A DNA stretch of 64,000 nucleotides, from assembly GCF_003148825.1 (NCBI RefSeq), contig NZ_QGGZ01000022.1:29105-93104 (forward strand), read 5' to 3'. Of this stretch, positions 7,541 to 15,487 are shown in pieces. Numbering within the stretch: position 1 is the stretch's first letter; each line of letters opens with the position of its first letter. The notes below the pieces were generated by a model. The model ran no database searches, was not told the DNA's origin, and saw only the letters and a list, made by a program, of their open reading frames with translations. The DNA comes from Streptomyces sp. CG 926 (lineage in GTDB: Bacteria > Actinomycetota > Actinomycetes > Streptomycetales > Streptomycetaceae). The position numbers and the translations under genes were made by a program.

Positions 7541-10126
7541 GTGCCTGGCACGAATCTCACCCGTGAAGAGGCTCAGCAGCGGGCAAAGCTGCTGACCGTC
7601 GACTCCTACGAGATCGAACTCGATCTCAGCGGCGCGCAGGAGGGTGGCACCTACCCGTCCGTGACCACCGTGCGCTTCCAGTCGACCGAGGCCGGGGGTG
7701 AGACTTTCATCGACCTGGTCGCTCCGGCCGTGCACGAGGTCGTCCTCAACGGCAGGTCGCTGGACGTCGCCGCCGTCTTCCACGACTCCCGGATCGCGCT
7801 GAACGACCTGGCGGCCGGTGCCAACGAGCTCCGGGTCGTCGCGGACTGCGCCTACACGAACACCGGTGAGGGCCTCCACCGCTTCGTCGACCCGGTCGAC
7901 CAGCAGGCTTATCTCTACACCCAGTTCGAGGTACCGGACGCGCGGCGGGTCTTCGCCAGCTTCGAGCAGCCCGACCTGAAGGCCACGTTCCAGTTCACCG
8001 TGACGGCCCCCGAGGGCTGGACGGTCATCTCGAACTCCCCGACCCCCGAGGCCGCGGACGTCAAGGACAACGTCTGGCGCTTCGAGCCCACCCCGCGCAT
8101 CTCCTCGTACATCACCGCGCTGATCGTCGGTCCGTACCACGCGGTGCACAGCTCCTACGAGGGCCCGGACGGCCAGTCCGTACCGCTCGGCATCTACTGC
8201 CGTCCCTCGCTCGCCGAGTTCCTCGACGCGGACGCGATCTTCGACGTCACCCGGCAGGGCTTCGACTGGTTCCAGGAGAAGTTCGCCTACGCGTACCCCT
8301 TCGCCAAGTACGACCAGCTCTTCGTCCCGGAGTTCAACGCGGGCGCCATGGAGAACGCGGGCGCGGTCACCATCCGCGACCAGTACGTCTTCCGCTCGAA
8401 GGTGACGGACGCGGCGTACGAGGTGCGCGCGGAGACGATCCTCCACGAGCTGGCGCACATGTGGTTCGGCGACCTGGTCACCATGGAGTGGTGGAACGAC
8501 CTGTGGCTGAACGAGTCCTTCGCGACCTACACCTCGATCGCCTGCCAGGCCTACGCCGAGGGTTCGAAGTGGCCGCACGCGTGGACCACCTTCGCCAACT
8601 CCATGAAGACCTGGGCGTACCGGCAGGACCAGCTGCCCTCCACGCACCCGATCATGGCCGACATCCGTGACCTCGACGACGTCATGGTCAACTTCGACGG
8701 CATCACGTACGCCAAGGGCGCCTCGGTGCTCAAGCAGCTCGTCGCCTACGTCGGCACGGACGCCTTCTTCAAGGGCGTGCAGGCGTACTTCAAGGCGCAC
8801 GCCTTCGGGAACACGCGCCTGTCCGACCTGCTGGGCGCTCTGGAGGAGACCTCGGGCCGCGACCTGGCCGCCTGGTCGAAGGCGTGGCTGGAGACGGCCG
8901 GCATCAACATCCTGCGCCCGGAGGTCACCACCGACGAGAACGGTGTGATCACCGCCTTCGGCATCCGCCAGGAGGCGCCCGCGCTGCCCGCCGGCGCCAA
9001 GGGCGAGTCCACCCTGCGCCCGCACCGCATCGCGGTCGGCCTGTACGAGCTCCAGGACGGCGCCCTCGTGCGCACCGACCGGATCGAGCTGGACATCGAC
9101 GGCGCGCTCACCACGGTGCCGGAGCTGGTCGGCCGCACCCGTCCGGCGGTCTTCCTGCTGAACGACGACGACCTGTCGTACGCGAAGGTCCGCCTGGACG
9201 AGGAGTCCCTGGCCACCGTCACCGCGCACATCGGCGACTTCACCGAGTCCCTGCCGCGCGCCCTGTGCTGGGCCTCGGCCTGGGACATGACCCGCGACGG
9301 CGAGCTCGCCACCCGCGACTACCTCGCGCTGGTCCTCTCGGGCATCGGCAAGGAGTCCGACATCGGCGTGGTCCAGTCGCTGCACCGCCAGGTGAAGCTG
9401 GCCATCGACCTGTACGCCGCCCCGGCGTGGCGGGAGGAGGGCCTGGCGGCCTGGACCGAGGCCACGCTGGAGCACCTGCGCGGCGCCGAGCCGGCGGGCG
9501 ACCACCAGCTGGCGTGGGCGCGGGCCTTCGCGGCCACGGCCCGCACCGAGGGTCAGCTGACCTACCTGTCGGCGCTGCTGGACGGCGCGGCCGAGATCGA
9601 GGGCCTGGCCGTCGACACCGAGCTGCGCTGGACCTTCCTGGAGCGGCTCGTCGCGACGGGTGTCGCCGGGGAGCCGGCCATCGCGGCGGAGCTGCAGCGG
9701 GACGCCACGGCGGCCGGCGAGCGCCACGCGGCGACCGCCCGGGCGGCGCGCCCGACGGCGGAGGCCAAGGCCGAGGCGTGGGCCTCGGTGGTGGAGTCCG
9801 GCGACCTGCCGAACGCGGTCCAGGAGGCGGTGATCGGCGGCTTCGTCCAGACCGACCAGCGCGAGCTGCTGGCCCCGTACACCGAGAAGTTCTTCTCGGC
9901 GGTCAAGGACGTCTGGGAGAACCGCAGCCACGAGATCGCCCAGCAGATCGCGGTGGGTCTCTACCCGGCGCTGCAGGTCTCGCAGGCGACGCTGGACGCG
10001 ACGGACGCGTGGCTGGCCTCGGCCGAGCCGAACGCGGCCCTGCGCCGGCTGATCTCGGAGTCCCGTGCGGGCGTCGAGCGCGCGCTGAAGGCCCAGGCCG
10101 CGGACGCCGCTGCCGCTCAGGTCTGA
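7541..10126 (+). CDS. pepN: aminopeptidase N (M1 family zinc metallopeptidase)
   Basis: This cytosolic enzyme removes N-terminal residues from peptides. The 861-residue protein has the exopeptidase motif GAMEN at residues 268-272. The zinc site is HELAH at 302-306, with the third ligand Glu at 325 (WLNE). A C-terminal ERAP1-like helical domain fills the second half. The GTG at 7541 follows GAAGGAG by 8 bases. The length fits the Streptomyces PepN family. It is a single gene, followed by a large inverted repeat. Confidence 0.96.
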   Translation: MPGTNLTREEAQQRAKLLTVDSYEIELDLSGAQEGGTYPSVTTVRFQSTEAGGETFIDLVAPAVHEVVLNGRSLDVAAVFHDSRIALNDLAAGANELRVVADCAYTNTGEGLHRFVDPVDQQAYLYTQFEVPDARRVFASFEQPDLKATFQFTVTAPEGWTVISNSPTPEAADVKDNVWRFEPTPRISSYITALIVGPYHAVHSSYEGPDGQSVPLGIYCRPSLAEFLDADAIFDVTRQGFDWFQEKFAYAYPFAKYDQLFVPEFNAGAMENAGAVTIRDQYVFRSKVTDAAYEVRAETILHELAHMWFGDLVTMEWWNDLWLNESFATYTSIACQAYAEGSKWPHAWTTFANSMKTWAYRQDQLPSTHPIMADIRDLDDVMVNFDGITYAKGASVLKQLVAYVGTDAFFKGVQAYFKAHAFGNTRLSDLLGALEETSGRDLAAWSKAWLETAGINILRPEVTTDENGVITAFGIRQEAPALPAGAKGESTLRPHRIAVGLYELQDGALVRTDRIELDIDGALTTVPELVGRTRPAVFLLNDDDLSYAKVRLDEESLATVTAHIGDFTESLPRALCWASAWDMTRDGELATRDYLALVLSGIGKESDIGVVQSLHRQVKLAIDLYAAPAWREEGLAAWTEATLEHLRGAEPAGDHQLAWARAFAATARTEGQLTYLSALLDGAAEIEGLAVDTELRWTFLERLVATGVAGEPAIAAELQRDATAAGERHAATARAARPTAEAKAEAWASVVESGDLPNAVQEAVIGGFVQTDQRELLAPYTEKFFSAVKDVWENRSHEIAQQIAVGLYPALQVSQATLDATDAWLASAEPNAALRRLISESRAGVERALKAQAADAAAAQV

Positions 10127-10141
10127 CGGCTCGCACCGTAG

Positions 10142-10236
10142 CCGGGGCTCCGCCCCGGACCCCGCGCCTCAAACGCCGGCGAGGCTGGTTTTTCAGCCCG
10201 TCCGGCGTTTGAGGACCGGGTCCGGGCGGAGCCCGG
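10142..10236. repeat. long imperfect inverted repeat, bidirectional terminator-like
   Basis: The left arm (CCGGGGCTCCGCCCCGGACC, then CCTCAAACGCCGG) mirrors the right arm (CCGGCGTTTGAGG, then GGTCCGGGCGGAGCCCGG) around GGTTTTTCAG. It lies between convergent pepN and the LysR gene and could end both transcripts. The CCGGCGTTTGAGG core recurs at 20829-20925, so it belongs to a dispersed repeat family common in Streptomyces intergenic DNA. Confidence 0.8.
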
Positions 10237-10242
10237 CCACCC

Positions 10243-11145
10243 CTACCGCCGGGCCGAGGCCACTTCGCGCAGGGCCGCCAGGACGTGGGACAGGGCAGGC
10301 GCGGACTCGGCGCCTCGGCGGACCGCCGCGATCACGTGGCGGGTCGGGCGGTCGTGGGTGAGGACCCGGACCGTCCCCCCGGAGGCACGGCTCGACACCA
10401 TCCTGGGGACCAGGGCCACCCCCATCCCCGCCTCGACCATGGCCAGGATCGCGGTCCAGCCGGACGCCGAGTGCGCCTGTTCCGGGACGAAGCCCGCCGC
10501 CTCGCACGCGGACCGGGCGATCTCCGACCAGGGGCCGCTGCCCCCGTAGATCCACGGGTCGCCGGACAGGTCCGCCAGCCGCAGATCGGCCGCGGCCGCC
10601 AGCGGATGGCCCGGCGGGAGCGCCACGTCCAGCGGGTCCTCCAGGAGCGCCACCCGGGTGAACCGGGGATCGCGCGCGGTCGGCGCGTGGGCGGTGAGGG
10701 ACAGCGCCAGGTCCACACCCCCGGCCGACAGCAGCTCGTAGGCCTCGGCCGCCTCCGTCTCCCGGACCCGGACCTCCACTCCTGGGTGGGTCCGCCGCAG
10801 CGCGGCCACCGCCGGCACCACGAGCGCCGGTACCGCGGTGGAGAAGGCGCCCACCCGTACCTCGCCCGTGTCACCCGCGAGGTAGCCGGCCAGTTCCGCG
10901 TCGGCCCGCTCCAGCTGCGCGAACACCGCCTCCGTGTGCCGTAGGACGAGGTGGGCCGCGTCCGTGAGCCGCACCCGGCGGCCCTCGGCCTCCAGCAGCA
11001 CCACGCCGAGCTGCCGGGCCAGGTTCGTCAGTTGCTGCGAAACGGCCGAGGGCGTCATGTGGAGCGCCTCGGCCGCCCGGGTCACGGTCCCCTGTTCGGC
11101 GAGGGCCCGCAGGATCCGCAGCTTCTTGATGTCCCACTCGGTCAT
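10243..11145 (-). CDS. LysR-family transcriptional regulator
   Basis: The 300-residue protein has an N-terminal winged helix (LRILRALAEQGTVTRAAEAL, then TPSAVSQQLTNLARQLG) and a two-lobed effector-binding domain (AVPALVVPAVAALRRTHPGVEV). The ATG at 11145 was chosen over a GTG 24 bases upstream that would overlap the preceding gene; GGTAGG lies about 9 bases before the ATG. It sits 10 bases downstream of the EamA transporter gene and reads the same way, so it is probably co-transcribed with it. Unlike most LysR genes it is not divergent from its likely target. Confidence 0.9.
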   Translation of the reverse strand: MTEWDIKKLRILRALAEQGTVTRAAEALHMTPSAVSQQLTNLARQLGVVLLEAEGRRVRLTDAAHLVLRHTEAVFAQLERADAELAGYLAGDTGEVRVGAFSTAVPALVVPAVAALRRTHPGVEVRVRETEAAEAYELLSAGGVDLALSLTAHAPTARDPRFTRVALLEDPLDVALPPGHPLAAAADLRLADLSGDPWIYGGSGPWSEIARSACEAAGFVPEQAHSASGWTAILAMVEAGMGVALVPRMVSSRASGGTVRVLTHDRPTRHVIAAVRRGAESAPALSHVLAALREVASARR

Positions 11146-11155
11146 GGGCCCGAAC

Positions 11156-12085
11156 CTACCGCCGGGCACTCCCCAGCCCGACTCCGCCGAGGATGAGCGC
11201 CATGCAGAGCAGCTGCGCCGGTCCGGTCCGCTCGCCCAGGAGCAGGAAGCCGAGCCCGGCCACGCACACCGGCTGGAGGTAGTAGACGACTCCCGCGCGG
11301 GCGGCGCCGATCATCGAGACGGCCTTGTTCCAGGCGAAGAAGGCGACGGCCGAGGAGAACACCCCGACGTACAGCAGCGGTCCGACCGTCCCGGCGGTGA
11401 CCTCGAAGCCGCCCTGGACGGAGAGGGAGACGGCATAGGCGGGGGCCAGCATCAGTGCGCCGAGCACGAAGGTGGTGATCAGGAAGGCCGGTCCGCCGAG
11501 TTCGGCGGGCTTGCGCTTGAGCAGGGCGCTGTACGTGGCGAAGGAAAGGGCGGCGGCGAACATCCACAGGTCTCCGGCGCCGAAGTCGAAGCCGATCGAG
11601 CCGTCCCCGACGAGCAGCAGCACCCCGAGGGCGGCCAGCAGGATGCCGAAGGTCCGGCGTGCGCCGAGCCGTTCGCCACCGAAGCGGGCGTAGAGCGCCA
11701 TGATGACGGGCGAGGCGGCCATGATCATGCCCATGTTGGAGGCGGAGGTGGTCAGTCCGGCCTGGTGCACGAGCGTGTTGTAGAGGGTGACGCCGAACAG
11801 CGAGGCGAGGGCGATGAAGCCGAGGTGCCGCCGGATCAGGGCCCGCTGCTGCCAGGCCTGACGGGCGGCGAAGGGGGCGACCGCGAGCAGGGCGATGATC
11901 CAGCGCCAGAAGACCGCCTGGACCGGTGGGACGGTCTCGGCCATGCCCCGGGTGGCGACGAAGCTGCCGGACCAGACGACCGTCGCGAGCAGGGCGAGGA
12001 GCACGCCGAACCCGGCGGCACCCTTCTTCTCCGTGCTGCCGGGCTTGGCTTGCGAGACGGTACGGACGCGGTCCATGACGGCCAC
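11156..12085 (-). CDS. EamA/DMT-family transporter
   Basis: The 309-residue membrane protein has about ten hydrophobic segments in two EamA repeats (FGVLLALLATVVWSGSFV in the first; LWMFAAALSFATYSALL in the second). The family exports amino acids, drugs or other metabolites by an unproven mechanism. I keep the GTG at 12085 because CGAGGAG lies about 11 bases upstream, whereas the ATG at 12076 is 20 bases away. It is the third gene of a same-strand run of MFS, EamA, EamA and LysR. Confidence 0.88.
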   Translation of the reverse strand: MAVMDRVRTVSQAKPGSTEKKGAAGFGVLLALLATVVWSGSFVATRGMAETVPPVQAVFWRWIIALLAVAPFAARQAWQQRALIRRHLGFIALASLFGVTLYNTLVHQAGLTTSASNMGMIMAASPVIMALYARFGGERLGARRTFGILLAALGVLLLVGDGSIGFDFGAGDLWMFAAALSFATYSALLKRKPAELGGPAFLITTFVLGALMLAPAYAVSLSVQGGFEVTAGTVGPLLYVGVFSSAVAFFAWNKAVSMIGAARAGVVYYLQPVCVAGLGFLLLGERTGPAQLLCMALILGGVGLGSARR

Positions 12086-12126
12086 TGTGGGTCTGCTCCT
12101 CGGGGTGGGTCGGTGGGGTGTGGGGA

Positions 12127-13059
12127 CTACCGTCGCACCGTCCCATCCGTCAGGTCCATCGAAATGTTCTGATCATTCTTTTCAGTAGAACTGAACGGTC
12201 GGACGGCGCGGGCGGCCACCAGCTGGCCGGCGACGGTGGCCCCGAAAGCGATCGCCATCCCGACGAGCTGCACGGGCGACAGCGCCTGACCGAGGGCGGC
12301 CCAGCCGATGACGGCGGCGGTGAGCGGGGAGAGCGGGCCGAGGAGGGTGACCGAGGTGGCGCTGAGGGTGCCGATGCCGCGGAACCAGAGCCAGTACGCG
12401 ATCCCGGTGTTGATCAGCATCATGTAGCCGTAGCCGAGGAAGGCCTTGCCGTCGAGCGCGGGCGGGGCGCCCTCGACGAGTGCGGCGACGGGGATGATGA
12501 ACAGTCCGCCCGCGGTGAGCTGCCAGCCGGTCATCGCCAGCGGGCCCACGCCCTCCGGGCGGCCCCAGCGCTTGGTCATCACGGTGCCGGCGCCCATGGA
12601 GGCGGAGGAGATCACACCGGCGACGACGCCGACCGCGTCGAGCCGGGCCTCGGCGGTCAGGACCACCATGCTCACGCCGAACGCCCCGACGACGGCGGCC
12701 AGTACGGTGCGCAGGCTCGCCCGCTCCCCGAGGAGGAGCGCGGCCAGTCCTACGACGAACAGCGGGCCGGCGGCACCCAGTACGGCCGCGACACCGCCGG
12801 GGAGCCGGTAGGCGGAGAGGAACAGCAGCGGGAAGAAGGCGCCGATGTTGAGGATGCCGAGGACGGCGGACTTCCACCACCACTGCCCCTTGGGCAGGGT
12901 GCGGGCCAGGGCGGTCAGTAACAGTCCGGCGGGCAGGGCCCGCATGACCCCGGTGAACAGCGGCCGGTCGGGCGGCAGCAGTTCGGTGGCGACGGCGTAG
13001 GTGGAACCCCAGGAGATGGGGGCGAGTGCGGTCAGGACGACGGTGGCCGAGCGCTTCAT
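12127..13059 (-). CDS. EamA/DMT-family transporter
   Basis: The 310-residue integral membrane protein has ten predicted helices in two repeats, opening VVLTALAPISWGSTYAVATE. It carries a DMT-type helix end at WLWFRGIGTLSATSVTLLGP. It resembles the amino-acid/metabolite exporter branch of EamA. The ATG at 13059 has AGGAG 9 bases upstream. It is clearly diverged from the EamA protein encoded just downstream, so this is not a recent tandem copy. The longer open frame running upstream into the MFS gene is read-through of a GC-rich frame. Confidence 0.88.
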   Translation of the reverse strand: MKRSATVVLTALAPISWGSTYAVATELLPPDRPLFTGVMRALPAGLLLTALARTLPKGQWWWKSAVLGILNIGAFFPLLFLSAYRLPGGVAAVLGAAGPLFVVGLAALLLGERASLRTVLAAVVGAFGVSMVVLTAEARLDAVGVVAGVISSASMGAGTVMTKRWGRPEGVGPLAMTGWQLTAGGLFIIPVAALVEGAPPALDGKAFLGYGYMMLINTGIAYWLWFRGIGTLSATSVTLLGPLSPLTAAVIGWAALGQALSPVQLVGMAIAFGATVAGQLVAARAVRPFSSTEKNDQNISMDLTDGTVRR

Positions 13060-13145
13060 GGCGGGGGCTCCTGGATCGGACGAGGGAAGACGAGTGAGGA
13101 CGAGGGAAGGCAAGGGGAGGGCCGGGGCCGGGGCCGGGGCCGGGC

Positions 13146-14480
13146 TCAGGCCGCGGCGGTCACCGGGACCGGCCGGGCAGCGGCGCCCCGGACCACCGGG
13201 GGCTCGGCGTGCACGGCCTCGGCCGGCAGGTGCCGTTCCAGTCGGAGCAGCGCGAGGGCGGCGCCGAGGGCGGCGACGGCCAGGACGGCCCAGGGCAGGC
13301 GGCCGTCGACGGCGAGCAGGGCGGTGAAGAGGGAGGGGGCGAGCGCACCGGCCAGCGAGTAGGACAGCTGGTAGGTGGCCAGGTAGCGGCCGCGGACGGC
13401 CTCGGGGGCGGCGGAGACCGACAGGGCGCCGCCGGAGGGGCTGTGGACGAGCTCGCCGAGGGTGTAGACGACGACGATGACCAGCAGGGCGATCAGGGTG
13501 GCGGTCCGGCCGGGTCGGAGTGTGCCCAGCGCGATCTGCCCGACGAAGGCGGCGGCGAAGAGCACGGCGCCGAGGGCGGCCGAGCGGGTGCGGCGGGCGC
13601 CGGAGCGGCGGACCCGGCCCGCGACCAGTACGCCGATCCCGGCGCACAGCACGGTGTTGACGGTGAAGGCGGCTCCGGTGAGGGAGTCGGGGGCCCTGAG
13701 CCAGGTGGAGAGGTAGAGCGGGAAGAGGACGGAGAGGGCGGAGTAGCCCAGCGCGGTGAGGAAGTTGGCGGCGGTGAGCCCGAGGAAGGGGCGGTCGCGC
13801 AGGACGGTGCGGTATCCGGCGGATCCGGCCGCCGGGGCACCGGCGGCACCTGCGGTACCTGCGGCACCGGCCGTCGGGACCACCCGGACCGCCCGTACCC
13901 GGGCGACGAGCAGTCCGGCGAGGGCGAAGGCCAGGGAGTTGCCCCAGGCGGTGTACGTGAATCCGCCGGTGCCCCACAGGGCCAGCACCCCGGTGACGAG
14001 CAGGGCGCCCGCACCCATCCCGGCGTTCTGCAGGGCCCGGGTGGACGCCTGGAGCCGGTCGCGGGCGGCGCCCCGCGCCACCTCGCCGATCAGGGACTGC
14101 TGGACGACGGAGAAGGAGCGGTCGGCGAGGGCGGTGACGAGGGCGACGGCGGCGAAGGCGGGCAGGGAGCTCGCGAAGGGGTAGAGGGCGAAGCCGAGCG
14201 CCCGTATCCCGTAGAGCACCAGGTTGACCCGCTTGGCGCCTAACCGGTCGACGGCCGTGCCGGCCAGCGGCATGAACCCGAGCCCGGCCAGCCCGGTGAC
14301 CGTCATGACCAGGCCGACGACGGTGAGGGAGAGGCCGGTGACGTGGTGGAAGAAGACCAGCGAGAAGGGGACGTACATGCCGATCCCGACCGCGCTGATA
14401 CCGATCCCGAGGAGCAGCGACCGCTCCCCCGCGACCTTCGCTTCCCCTGACGCGGCTGTCTTCCTCATGAACACCGTCAT
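13146..14480 (-). CDS. MFS transporter (efflux type)
   Basis: The 444-residue protein has about 12 membrane helices. The loop 2-3 motif appears as GTAVDRLGAKRVNLVLYGI, a variant of the MFS G-x3-D-R-x-G signature. The start at ATG 14480 has a GGGGGAGAGG site 5-8 bases upstream; an upstream ATG at 14540 lies beyond the palindrome and is rejected. It is divergent from a MarR gene across a perfect palindrome, the standard arrangement for MarR-controlled drug or metabolite export. The substrate is unknown. Confidence 0.9.
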   Translation of the reverse strand: MTVFMRKTAASGEAKVAGERSLLLGIGISAVGIGMYVPFSLVFFHHVTGLSLTVVGLVMTVTGLAGLGFMPLAGTAVDRLGAKRVNLVLYGIRALGFALYPFASSLPAFAAVALVTALADRSFSVVQQSLIGEVARGAARDRLQASTRALQNAGMGAGALLVTGVLALWGTGGFTYTAWGNSLAFALAGLLVARVRAVRVVPTAGAAGTAGAAGAPAAGSAGYRTVLRDRPFLGLTAANFLTALGYSALSVLFPLYLSTWLRAPDSLTGAAFTVNTVLCAGIGVLVAGRVRRSGARRTRSAALGAVLFAAAFVGQIALGTLRPGRTATLIALLVIVVVYTLGELVHSPSGGALSVSAAPEAVRGRYLATYQLSYSLAGALAPSLFTALLAVDGRLPWAVLAVAALGAALALLRLERHLPAEAVHAEPPVVRGAAARPVPVTAAA

Positions 14481-14505
14481 GACCTCTCCCCCGGACTCGG
14501 TTGCT

Positions 14506-14535
14506 GATAAGTAGCTTATCGCTAAGCTACTTATC
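14506..14535. promoter_or_regulatory. perfect 13-bp inverted repeat, MarR operator candidate
   Basis: GATAAGTAGCTTA and its exact complement TAAGCTACTTATC flank TCGC. Outside these, GTTGCT and AGCAAC form a further offset pair. The site lies 25 bases upstream of the MFS start and 50 bases upstream of the MarR start, so it can govern both. It is among the most AT-rich DNA in the window. Confidence 0.75.
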
Positions 14536-14585
14536 GTCAAGCAACTTTCTTGCGAACGATCTCGGGGAGGCCGGATACTGCACGC

Positions 14586-15077
14586 ATGAGTGACGACAAG
14601 GACGCAGTGGATGCGATCACGGCCCAGTGGTTCGCCGTGCGCCCCGACCTGGAAACGGCCCCCATGGCCGTCTTCGGACGCATCTACCGGATCGCCAGGA
14701 CGATGGGCGACGCGATGGAGGAGTGCTACGCGCGCTTCGGCATCTCGCGCGGCGAGTTCGACGTCGTGGCCACGCTGCGCCGGTCGGGCGAGCCGTACAC
14801 GCTCTCACCCCGGCAGCTCTCGGCCACCCTCATGCTCACCACGGGCGGCATGACCGGGCGTCTGGACAAGCTGGAGAAGGCCGGGCTGCTGTGCCGCAAG
14901 CCCGATCCGCACGACCGGCGGGGGCTCCAGGTGACGATCACCGACCGCGGCCTGGCCCTCATCGACGAGGCCGTCGGCGCCGGGCTCGAAGTACAACGCG
15001 CCGCGCTCACCGGGCTGACCGACGACGAGGTCGTCGTGCTCACCGGTCTGCTCCGCCGGCTCCTGGCCGGCATCTGA
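14586..15077 (+). CDS. MarR-family transcriptional regulator
   Basis: The 163-residue winged-helix protein has the usual order: helix FGRIYRIARTMGDAME, recognition region LSPRQLSATLMLTTGGMTGR, then LDKLEKAGLLCRKPDPHDRR in the wing. MarR proteins act as dimers that leave DNA when they bind a small ligand. Its only Cys residues lie in the first helix (EECYARFG) and before the wing (LLCRK). The ATG at 14586 was chosen; GGGGAGG is about 15 bases upstream, which is long, so the start is moderately sure. It is divergent from the MFS exporter. Confidence 0.9.
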   Translation: MSDDKDAVDAITAQWFAVRPDLETAPMAVFGRIYRIARTMGDAMEECYARFGISRGEFDVVATLRRSGEPYTLSPRQLSATLMLTTGGMTGRLDKLEKAGLLCRKPDPHDRRGLQVTITDRGLALIDEAVGAGLEVQRAALTGLTDDEVVVLTGLLRRLLAGI

Positions 15078-15128
15078 GGACCGCCGAGATCGGCTGAAGT
15101 CGACTGGAGTCGGCTGAGGACACGACAA

Positions 15129-15184
15129 GGCGCCGGGGGGCGTCGCACGGCCGATTCGGAACGGCTGTGCGGACCCCCGGCGCC
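15129..15184. terminator. bidirectional hairpin between convergent genes
   Basis: GGCGCCGGGGG pairs with CCCCCGGCGCC at the ends, and CGCACGGCCG with CGGCTGTGCG nearer the loop. It sits between the MarR stop and the stop of the small membrane protein gene on the other strand, so it can serve both. Confidence 0.75.
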
Positions 15185-15227
15185 CGGGAAAGGTCTGCTG
15201 GTCCCGGCCCCGTGGGGCCGGACCGGA

Positions 15228-15467
15228 TCAGGCCTGCTTCTGCTTCTTGTCCGACTTGTCGAGGACCATCACCAGGCCGATGATGACCGCGAAGATCACG
15301 AGGGGCGTGACCACGTACAGGCCGACCGTCTCGCCGATGCTCAGGCCCGGACCCGGGTCGTCACCGTCGTCGCGGGTGAGCGCGAGGGCGGGAGACGTCA
15401 TCAGCAGCATCATCAGCGCGGTTCCGGCCGTGACGGCGCCGGCGCGCAGAGCGTTCTTCTTGTCCAC
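15228..15467 (-). CDS. small membrane protein, conserved hypothetical
   Basis: The 79-residue protein has a cleavable-looking signal (AGTALMMLLMTSPALALT), a short acidic Gly/Pro stretch (RDDGDDPGPG), one membrane helix (VVTPLVIFAVIIGLVMVL) and a Lys-rich cytosolic tail (DKSDKKQKQA). The likely topology is a short outside segment with the C-terminus inside. The start is taken as the GTG at 15467. It lies 20 bases downstream of malQ on the same strand and may share its transcript. I know of no function. Confidence 0.7.
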   Translation of the reverse strand: MDKKNALRAGAVTAGTALMMLLMTSPALALTRDDGDDPGPGLSIGETVGLYVVTPLVIFAVIIGLVMVLDKSDKKQKQA

Positions 15468-15487
15468 GGTGCAAACGTAGCGAACAC

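Noticed and set aside
7469..9931. 820-residue antisense frame over pepN
   Set aside because: Low-complexity composition typical of shadow frames; pepN on the plus strand has all family motifs.
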